Assembly (NCBI RefSeq): GCF_000219625.1
Contig: NC_018217.1
Span: forward strand, 1,488,001 to 1,552,000
DNA: 64,000 nucleotides
Origin: Zymoseptoria tritici IPO323
Lineage: Eukaryota; Ascomycota; Dothideomycetes; Mycosphaerellales; Mycosphaerellaceae
Reading direction: 5' to 3'
The position numbers and the translations under genes are program-made. Positions 20,786-28,906 of this stretch are shown here, piece after piece. The notes under the pieces were generated by a model, which was given only the letters and a program-made list of their open reading frames with translations, had not been told where the DNA came from and made no database searches. Positions within the stretch are counted from its first letter, which is position 1. Each line of letters starts with the position of its first letter.

Positions 20786-22670
20786 ACTCTTCGTCGCTAT
20801 CTTTCTCGTATGTAGTATTTTGAAAGCTAGTAGTAACAGTAATTTGCGACTCGTTAGCTATAATAGGATTACTCTTCTCCTTATACCTTTTATAAAGCTC
20901 CTTAAAATATATAGTTACTTCGTCTAATAGTCGAGTACTAAATCCTATCTTATTTAAGATCTCTAGTTTATATTTAGGGTTTAGAATAGTCGTTATAAGT
21001 AAGTCTTTTAGTCTATTAAACGTTATAGTATTATGTCTTAAGTAGGTATTATTATTATCTTTATCTAATATTAATGTATCTTTAACGGGATAGTAGTCTA
21101 ATAGTTTAATAATACCCTGTTCTATAGCAAATAGAAAGAACGGATTTGCTTTAATATACTCGTCGTTCTTAAAAGCTTCGAGTTGCTTATAGATTCGTTC
21201 TATATATAATATAGTTTTAGATATAGTCTCGTAATCCGTAGCTTAAAATGTAAGCGTAGGTTTCTTAAATATAGCTAGAACTTCTATAATCTTTCTAATA
21301 TAAACAAAATTCTCTTTAGTTAAAGTAAACGTCGAAAGATTCTTATTAGCCTTCTTATTATTAGGTAGATTAGCAACTTGTTCGGCAAGTACTTCTAATT
21401 CGGGCTCGAAATACTCGATACGAGTAAGCATTTTATCGGTAGAAAGCCACCTCGTAGCGTTATCTCCTAATAATACCTCGGGTTTAGGTTTATTATTAGG
21501 AATACTTTTATTTTTATTAATTACTAGCTTAGTAAAATTGTTCTTAAGGAAGTAGTTATTTCTAACACTATTAATAAGCTCTCTTAGACTACCCGGAAAG
21601 TCTTTAAGTATACGGTAAAGAGCCTCGGTTTGTTCGCCGTAAGTAGATATAATATCCTTAATATGCTTCTTAAATTTATCGGTAGACTTCCCCTCTTTAA
21701 CAAAGAATAGATAGCGTAATATTACGTTAGTTATAATATTAATAATATGATCTACGCATCTTATATCTATTATATCCAAGCCAAAATTAAGCTTATAATT
21801 CTTTTTAAGCTCGGCTACTAAATTAGTACAAGGACTAGCATTATCTCTAGCTACTCCTAGAATTCTATTACGTATACGGAAGTTTGCTAATAGTTTATCG
21901 AGTGCTTTATATAATACGGGTCCCGTATAAGATACCTCGTTATTTAGAGGTTCGAATCCTATTAAATAGTGCTCTATATTAAAGTTACTATTAATAAAAT
22001 GAATAGTAATAGCTAGAAAGTCTTTATTATTACCCGACTTCCACTCGTCAAAAGTAAGCGAAAACATACTAGAGTTCTTATTAAGTCTAATAGTTAAAGC
22101 TTCTAAAGCTTCTAAATATATAGTATTGAACTTACGTTTAATAATCTGCCGACTAGGGTGCGGGAGATCGTCTCGTAAGTAGTCTAAAAGAGCTCGAAAC
22201 GAACTACTATTTACTATACTAAACGGTAGATTATTAGCTATTATTAGATTTAGAATAAGATCGTTAAATCTATCTTTATTAAAAAAACCGCGTATATTCT
22301 CCGAGCTTTTACGTTTCTTAATACTAGTATCGGCAGTAACATTTAGATAACTTTGTATAGTATTAGAGCTACTAGTAGCTAAGTTATTATTAGGCTCGCT
22401 AGAGTTATCGAGTAGTAATTCCCGGTGTTTACTAAGAAGATGATTTCTTAAGTTTCCGCTATTAATAGGCCAAGTTACGTTAGTACTATATTTACATTTA
22501 GGCTGCTCGCAATCTAGTTTAATAATATGCTCGCCTTTATCCTTATTAAACGGCAATAAAGACCAGCTAAAAAAACGGTCTTTAATAAGACCCGGGGCAT
22601 TTTCCCGAGTAGGTAAAAGAGCTTTAGGGTTTGTTTTATCAAACTTTATAAATCTAGGCGTGTTAGACAT
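20781..22670 (-). pseudogene. hAT transposase, N-terminal and catalytic part
   Basis: Minus-strand frame from the ATG at 22668-22670 to the retroelement junction, 630 codons with one TAA (21243-21245). The N-terminus holds a BED-type zinc finger (near residues 54-83; CEQPKC then HLLSKH). The catalytic region shows residues LTFDEWKSG and VARDNASPC, the first two hAT acidic positions, and DNATRWLS, the hAT TRW signature near residue 405. Codon use is TTA, ATA, TAT and TAA-like rich, yet the metal-binding Cys and His and the Trp of the signature are kept although their codons contain CA or TG, the RIP targets. That pattern suggests selection for function while RIP was active. The promoter faces the inverted-repeat region to the right. 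Confidence 0.88.
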
Positions 22671-22801
22671 ATTAATAGTCTAATATATTTATAATACGAA
22701 CTAGGTATTAATAGATATATACTATTAAGATATTTTATTAGATTTTAGATATATAGATTTTATGTACTAGTAATAGTAGCTATAAGAGTAGTAGAGTAGT
22801 A

Positions 22802-22803
<2 letters not shown>

Positions 22804-22877
<74 letters not shown>
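22804..22877 (+). repeat. (TAG)n microsatellite
   Basis: Roughly 24 uninterrupted TAG units at the outer end of the left inverted-repeat arm; its complement forms the outer end of the right arm (24302-24394). Confidence 0.9.
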
Positions 22878-23598
22878 TGTTGTTGTTATTATAAAAAAAA
22901 AGATAGTAAAGAGGAGAAAGAGCCGTCTATATATCTCTAAGATAATTAAGGTTTAGATAGTAATCTATTAATATATTAATATACTAATACATTAATATAC
23001 TAATATACTAATATACTATATACTAATATATTAATATATTAGTATCTAAACCTTAATTATTTACTAAATATATAGATAGTCCTTTTCTCTCTTAAGAAAA
23101 ATCTTTTTACTTTAATTATTTACTACTTCCTTATATTCTATACTAACTATACGCTTAGTAAGTACGTGTCTATTACGAATACTACTAATACTATTATAGG
23201 TTAGTCTAATAAAAGCTCTAATACTTTAATTATATTCTTCTAAGAAGTTAAGAATTCGACGATTAGTCTAGTACATTTTTTATATATTAATATATTAATA
23301 TCTTAATATATTAGTATATAGTATATATATATATAAGCATATTAGTATATATATATATTAATATATTAATATATATTAGGTTAAACCTTAACTATAACGT
23401 CTTTAATAATAGAGGAAATTCCCCCTCTTTAGAAATTTTAATAATTACTACTACTTCCTCTTACGTACTATCTATACTTTACTCTTACTACTACCTACTA
23501 GTACGGACGTTATTACTATATCTATATAGTACTTACTCTAGTAAGTAACTCTACTATTTAAATATAGTAGTATTTTACTAATAAAATTTTAGTTTACT

Positions 23599-24020
23599 AT
23601 GTCTTCTACTCTTTCTAAGAGTTCTACTACGGACCTACCTCTTATTAAAGAGAAGACAATTGTTCTTTCGGACGGGAGTAAGTATATCTATATACTAGTA
23701 ATATACCTTACTAATATATATTAACTAGAAGAGATAAAAAGGCTCGGTTTCGGATGCCGCGATCTTCCGTCTTATAAAGGCGCCTCGACCTTTTTTAAGA
23801 AGCGCAAACGCGAGGTTTCGATCTTTATACCTCGGAAGAAGATAGTAAAGCGCTATTTTACTACTCCTACTATAAAGAAACCGGTCTGGAAGGAATCGAC
23901 TTTTAAGTAAGTTATTATTAGTAAACTTTAATTTTATACTAATTAGAATCTAGGCTTCCGTCTTCCGGGTCTTTTATAGACTATACGACAAAGGATACGT
24001 TCCGGATAACTCGTAAATAA
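23599..24020 (+). CDS. Candidate gene A: 107-residue basic protein, unknown, two introns
   Basis: The spliced model is exons 23599-23677, 23729-23906 and 23954-24020. Introns of 51 and 47 nt have GTAAGT donors, TACTAAT-like branch sites and TAG ends. Phases close and total 108 codons with a TAA stop. The protein is Lys/Arg/Ser/Thr-rich (run KKRKREVSIF and motif PRKKIVKRYF), with no membrane segment and no family I recognise. It has a single Cys and a single Trp and no His or Gln. It lies in the loop of a long inverted repeat and reads toward gene B. Two correctly spaced introns that keep a frame open make chance unlikely, but there is no homology support. A basic nuclear or nucleic-acid-binding role is speculation. 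Confidence 0.55.
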
Positions 24021-24301
24021 AAGGATACTATTATATAGCTATCCGGTCTATAGCTATATATAAATCTTTTCGGACTCTTCTTAGTAAAATCTTCTTATCT
24101 GTTTTTATTATTATTTAAGGTTTGTATACTAATATATTAATATATTAATATATAGTATATTAGTATATTAGTATATTAGTATATTAATGTATTAGTATAT
24201 TAATATATTAATAGATTACTATCTAAACCTTAATTATCTTAGAGATATATAGACGGCTCTTTCTCCTCTTTACTATCTTTTTTTTTATAATAACAACAAC
24301 A

Positions 24302-24338
24302 ACTACTACTATTACTACTACTATTACTACTACTACTA

Positions 24339-24394
<56 letters not shown>
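24302..24394 (+). repeat. (CTA)n microsatellite
   Basis: About 30 CTA units with few interruptions (ATT, ACC) forming the outer end of the right inverted-repeat arm. Confidence 0.88.
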
Positions 24395-24395
<1 letters not shown>

Positions 24396-24459
24396 TTCTT
24401 TTAAGAGTAAGTACTAGCTCTATAAGAAAAAAGCTAAACTAACTTTTATTTACTAGAGA

Positions 24460-25458
24460 ATGTCTACTACTACAACGACCCTTAGCTCTATTACTTTTAT
24501 TAATAAGTTTATTAATAATAGTTCTTTTGTTAAGTCTACTAAAATAGACAAAACAATTAAGGCTATTATTAATACTTATAGAAGTAATAGAGCTAACGAT
24601 ACTACTCCGATTATAGTAGAGTATCTTACTAAAGTACGAATTATCTACTTTATTAAGAGACTTAAGTACTATAATTTCGGGAAATATAAGGAATATATTA
24701 GTATATTATTAAACTAAACTAATAAGGATATTACTAATATATTATAGAGCTTCTTTATTCCGGAGAGAATACTACCTATCGGAATACTATCGACCTCGAT
24801 ATAAAGAGCTATATTACCTTTTATACCGGACGTAATACGACAAGAGATCGGCTATTTAGGAGTATTAACTCCTACTTAGTAAGATACTCTTTATACTTCC
24901 GAGACCTAAGTAAGTTTTACTATACTTAAATATTAAAGTACTACTAATAATAGTATAGCTCTTATTAAGACGTTCCTAAATAAGGAGATCCTTACGAATA
25001 CGGACTATAAGACCTATAAGGCTTATCTCTTCCGAGATAAGTTTACTTATTACTTCCGGGATATTACGGACGACCTCTTCTACTTAAGGAAGCTTAATAT
25101 GTTTAACCGGGCTTATAACGAGGACGATAAAAGGATCCTTAATCGGTATATTAGTTCGGCAACGATAGCCGAGCTATCTTCTATTACTACTAGTATAGTA
25201 GAGGATATTCTATCCTCTCCTTATACTAGTAGTATAAGAGAGATTAAGGACTCTACGAGAGGATTAGAGCTAGACCGAGATCTAGATCTTAATCGAGACG
25301 AAGACCTAGACCGGGACCGGAACCGGGATCTAGATCTAGATCTAGATCTAGATCGGGACTTAGATTTAGATTTAGATCGGAATAGGGATATAGATCTAGA
25401 TAGAGAGGTTCCGCTCGACTATCGTAGCTTAAGCTACCTAGATCTAGCTAGTACTTAG
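24460..25458 (+). CDS. Candidate gene B: 300-residue protein with Asp/Arg/Leu repeat tail, unknown, two introns
   Basis: Exons 24460-24700, 24748-24909 and 24959-25458. Introns of 47 and 49 nt have GTATAT and GTAAGT donors, ACTAAT branch sites and TAG ends; phases close at 301 codons with a TAG stop. Residues 1-215 look globular and are Tyr/Thr/Ile/Asn-rich. Residues 228-278 are a low-complexity run of DLDR and DRDLDL units. There is no His, Gln, Trp or Cys and only two Met, matching the near absence of CA and TG in this DNA (I counted 3 CA and 2 TG in 600 bases of it). Under plain RIP decay Gln and Trp codons would have become stops, so an open frame suggests selection. No family is recognised. 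An accessory protein of the hAT element is one possibility; a captured gene is another. Confidence 0.6.
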
Positions 25459-25488
25459 TACTATCTAGTAGTCTATTAGTTAAGAGAA

Positions 25489-25515
25489 TTAACCTAGATA
25501 TAGGATCTAGGTTAA
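25489..25515. terminator. Perfect 11-bp hairpin downstream of gene B
   Basis: TTAACCTAGAT and its exact complement are separated by five bases, about 30 bp after the gene B stop. It could be a 3' processing structure or just a palindromic remnant. Confidence 0.4.
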
Positions 25516-25754
25516 TTAATAATATCTATTATAAACTATTATTAGTCTAATAAGGAATAATTATATAAGGGCTTTAATACTATAAAGCTACTTTAGTATA
25601 GTAGCTTAGTATAATTTACGAGCCTTAGTAAAGTCTCTATTTGTTTAATTTAAAAATATCTACTTTAAAAGGCTTCTTATATAAACCTTAGGAGCGGAAT
25701 AGTATACGCTAATAGGACCGCTTTATTAAGATCTAAATATTATATCTTATAAGC

Positions 25755-26285
25755 TTTACCTCTAGAATTAATTCGCGTTCTTAGAATTAGTATAGCTTAC
25801 CTTATTAGCTTAGAATTTAAAGGTATTTACCTAGATAGGCTATCTAGCTAAGCAAGCGTAGATATTAAATCGAGTACGACTAATAGAGATATATAGGATA
25901 TAGTTTTAACTAGATTTTACCCGTAGAATCGATTCCCGCGCTCGAAATTAGCGTAGCTTGCCTCGTTAGCCCGGGATTCGAAGGCGTTCGCCGGATAAGC
26001 TATCTAGCCGAGTAAGCGTAGATATTAAATCGAGTACGACTAATAGAGATATATAGGATATAGTTTAACTAGATTTTACCCGTAGAATCGATTCCCGCGC
26101 TCGAAATTAGCGCAGCTTACCTCGTTAGCCCGGGATTCGAAGGCGTTCGCCGGATAAGCTATCTAGCCGAGTAAGCGTAGATATTAAATCGAGTACGACT
26201 AATAGAGATATATAGGATATAGTTTTAACTAGATTTTACCCGTAGAATCGATTCCCGCGCTCGAAATTAGCGTAGCTTGCCTTAT
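25755..26285. repeat. Tandem array, about 160-bp unit, 3.3 copies
   Basis: The word GATATTAAATCGAGTACGAC recurs at 25861, 26021 and 26180, giving a 159-160 bp period. The two complete right-hand units are nearly identical. The leftmost partial copy (about 25755-25855) has many C-to-T and G-to-A differences. The unit includes a CG-rich block (CGATTCCCGCGCTCG) unlike the AT-rich surroundings. It lies between gene B and gene C; no coding role is seen. Confidence 0.85.
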
Positions 26286-26870
26286 AAGCCCTAGGTAAGA
26301 GGCCGATTACTAAATTCTAAACTATAAAAATATAAATAGACTAATAGAAGTAAAACCTACTATATCTCTTTAGTAAGACGTTCTACTATAAATCTAAGGC
26401 TAAGAATCGATTCTAAGTATAAACTTATTATTAAAAAGATGTTAGATAGGCCTTATTAGTAATAGACTTACTAGGCCGGTATTACTATAATACTAGATAT
26501 ATAACCTAGTATATCTCTTTTATAAGATAATTTAAAGAAAAACTAAGACCGGGGATCGATTCTACGGATAAATTAGACCTAGAAATATATATAGAATAGT
26601 ATCCTAGAGTCCGGTATAGATTAATATAAAAGTATTTTATAAAAGTAAAAAGGAAAAAAGTCGGAAATTAGATTTTTTAGAAGGTTTTAGCTAACCTACA
26701 ACTAACGAGAGTATTTATAATATATCTAGGCTATATATAGCCTAAATTGTACTTGTTGAAAGTACATATAGTACTTAAATAAGTACTAGTTACTCGTTAA
26801 GAGACAGGTTACAAACTATATATACGTTAGTTTTTCGAGCTTTTTAGTATTATTAAAGGTACTTATAGTC
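26286..26870. other. AT-rich stretch, no gene seen
   Basis: Between the tandem array and the 3' end of gene C. It contains short repeated words such as GATCGATTCTA and no convincing open frame or splice signals. Confidence 0.55.
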
Positions 26871-27337
26871 CTACCCCGCAACATCGAAGGTTCCGAAATC
26901 GAAGGTCTCGATATCGATATTCTGCTCGGGAGCGGGCGGAGCCGGGGCAGGCTGTACGGGAAACAAGACTCGAAAAGAAGTTAGAAAAGGCCGGGCAAAA
27001 AAAGGATTTCCTCGGACATACTCGCGTTTAGGACCTCGACCTCGGCACGTAGCTCCGCAATCGTCGCCTCGAGGCGCGCAATTGTCTCGCGGAGGTCTTA
27101 TACAACGGCAATATGCTCGACAAGGGCATCGAAGTCGCGACGGTGCGTTGTCCTACGGAAGGGTAAGGGACAAAATTTCGGAATTCTTCTTTCTTCTTAC
27201 TTGTTCTTCGGCGGGGTACGCGAGTGCATCGGCTTGCGGAGGAGGTGGCGGCGGTCGTTATGCCTCGGATTAATAGGGTTTGCGCCCCCGTCGGGCATCC
27301 AAATAATATCCGGGTCGAGATCGAATTGTACCGGCAT
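26871..27337 (-). pseudogene. Candidate gene C: about 121-residue coiled-coil protein, two introns, one in-frame TAA
   Basis: Minus-strand exons 27337-27201, 27152-27022 and 26968-26871. Introns of 48 and 53 nt have GTAAGA and GTATGT donors, ends at TAG and CGAG, and a CTAAC branch site in the second. Phases close at 122 codons. The N-terminal half is basic and rich in His, Arg and Pro (IIWMPDGGANPINPRHNDRR). A leucine/isoleucine heptad region follows (ETIARLEATIAELRAEVEVL, about residues 70-90), then a Pro/Ala linker and an acidic, aromatic tail (IDIETFDFGTFDVAG). A TAA at 27098-27100 sits just before the heptads, where CAA (Gln) would fit, a typical RIP product. The block is GC-richer than its surroundings. 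A small DNA-binding or adaptor protein is possible; no family is recognised. Confidence 0.5.
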
Positions 27338-28100
27338 TTTTTCGATTTTTTAAATTCGAGATTTTTGATTTTTCGAGCTATAGAAGTATACGGGTATAGT
27401 AAAAGGACAATAGGGACGTCGGGGCATAGGTAAATACTTATATCTAAGCTGCGCAAGAATTTAAGTTATAGTCCTTACCTAAAAAAATAGTAAAAAGAGC
27501 TCTAAAAGAAGCTATACTATACTCTATACTTTAAACAGCTATAATATTATTCTTTATAAGCTATAAGCTATAAAACATTTCTATATAGAAAGATAAGTCT
27601 ATAGTCTATTAGATTTTAAATTTATAGCTTTATATAGCTAGAAATAAGAAAGTTATAAGTAAAAGTACTTTATGCGGGTTAAACGCGCCTTTAAACTTAG
27701 ACGATAGTAAAACCGTACGTTTAGCTATAGTATTTTTTTTTTAATATAATATACTATAAGGGCTCTATATTACGTATATAAAATTTTAGCCTATAAGTAT
27801 AAGTAGTTATTCTATAATAAAGGTAAACGCTTTTTAAAGGTACCTATATCTAAATATTATAATATTTAGACTTTATACCTATTATTTATATATATAATTT
27901 ATATATTATATACCCTATATAAAGAGCTTATTAATAACTAGATAAACTACTTTAGTAAGCTATATATGTACTATAGATTAAATATTTGTTATATATTAAA
28001 ATCTTAAATTATAGAAGTAATATATTAGATCTAGAGAGGAAATTCTAGTTATACTTAGATTTAAGTCTATACATTCTATATATAAGAGATCTAATAGGTA
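27338..28100. other. AT-rich stretch near the right end of the hAT element, no gene seen
   Basis: Upstream of gene C, hence probably its promoter, then TATA-rich filler. No open frame of note on either strand. Confidence 0.55.
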
Positions 28101-28288
28101 TAGTTACTCTAGTAGTAACTAATAGCCTTACTATTACTAGTAGTATTACTATTACTTAAGGTTTATTACTATTACTATTACTATTACTACCGTATATCTA
28201 GGAGACTAACTATTACTATACATAATCACTTTGCCGTTTTTAGACTAACTAGCTTACTATTACTATTACTATTACTATCGTTTAGAGT
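28101..28288. repeat. Right subterminal repeat region (TACTAT-type arrays)
   Basis: Clusters of ATTACTATTACTATT and the blocks GACTAACTATTACTAT and CGTTTTTAGACTAACT shared with the left end in the same orientation. They lie just inside the right terminal inverted repeat. Confidence 0.6.
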
Positions 28289-28303
28289 TTGAACAACACT
28301 GGT
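28289..28303 (-). repeat. hAT terminal inverted repeat, right
   Basis: GTTTGAACAACACTG, exact reverse complement of 6081-6095. Confidence 0.92.
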
Positions 28304-28311
28304 ATGAGGCT
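28304..28311. repeat. 8-bp target site duplication, right copy
   Basis: GTATGAGG, identical to 6073-6080. Confidence 0.92.
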
Positions 28312-28906
28312 TGCTGATCTTGCGGGTGTAATCTATCGAGCTGCGGCATGATGCGAGCAAGCAAGGAAAAAGTAAGCTTTCCGCTACGGACGGAGCGCCC
28401 GATGACTTGATTGACTTCAAAGGCAAACAAGGAGTAATTGCCAGACCTCTTGCCAGACGACACTATTGCGCATGGAATCACCCTGCCCAGAAACGGTCTT
28501 CTCCGCGGCGCCGTCTCCGAATTTCGAAAGTATGAAGAAAAGGATGGAACCCTGCGCAAGCATTTGAGTTCTTGTGCAACTCCGGCCAGGTCTACTTGCT
28601 GGCAGTTGCGGCTCGAGTCTCGGTGCAGGGACATCGGAGCAAGGACATCGGACTGGTGCAGCAGCGCTTGAACGCGAGCACAGGAGCGCGAAAATTCCAG
28701 CTGGAAGAGGTTCCCTCTCGATCGTCATGCCTCAGGCACGATTACGAGGATAGGAACAGCCCCGTCCAGCCGCCGTCAAGTGGGGGAGGGCGCTTGAGCT
28801 CTCGGCTCGGCTACAGACCCAGCACATGGTACAGTAGCCGTGCAGAAGACCGACCGTCGTTGAAACAACGACTCCATCCGAACTTCGATCGGAACTCCTT
28901 GAAACC
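28312..28906. other. Upstream region of the amidase gene, no gene seen
   Basis: Return to GC-rich host sequence right after the hAT element. Short overlapping frames on both strands have no recognisable product. It probably contains the amidase promoter; the transposon now sits about 600 bp upstream of that gene. Confidence 0.5.

Larger units (their letters stand above)
22804..24394. repeat. Long inverted repeat with arms of about 240-270 bp around candidate gene 23599-24020
   Basis: The left arm (about 22804-23045) begins with a (TAG)n array, then GTTGTTGTTATTATAAA and a unique stretch ending in TTAATATATTAA words. The right arm (about 24124-24394) is its reverse complement including the (CTA)n array. 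The unique 150 bp of the arms look nearly identical. The left arm is itself partly palindromic: an AAGGTTTAGATA block near 22950 and its diverged complement near 23045. The loop is about 1.1 kb. This is the layout of a foldback or MITE-like element with a gene inside, or of an arrangement belonging to the hAT element. No target duplication was made out. Confidence 0.7.
6081..28303 (-). mobile_element. 22.2 kb hAT-type DNA transposon with nested chromovirus and extra genes
   Basis: The limits are CAGTGTTGTTCAAAC at 6081-6095 and its exact reverse complement at 28289-28303, framed by a perfect 8-bp duplication. Inside are a hAT transposase gene (minus strand, split), a 13,374-bp LTR retrotransposon inserted in that gene, three additional spliced candidate genes, a long inverted repeat around one of them, a tandem array and subterminal repeats. 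Subtracting the retroelement and its 5-bp duplication leaves about 8.84 kb, larger than typical 2.5-5 kb hAT elements. The DNA outside the retroelement is very AT-rich and depleted of CA and TG, but CG is not rare. Perfect duplication and repeats indicate one insertion event for the whole unit. Present mobility is unlikely because the transposase is broken, although trans-mobilisation is possible. Confidence 0.88.

Noticed and set aside
25755..26285. CRISPR-like array
   Set aside because: The repeats are 160 bp, contiguous and without unique spacers, in a fungal transposon.
6081..28303. Starship element
   Set aside because: No tyrosine recombinase (DUF3435) gene; ends and transposase are hAT-type.
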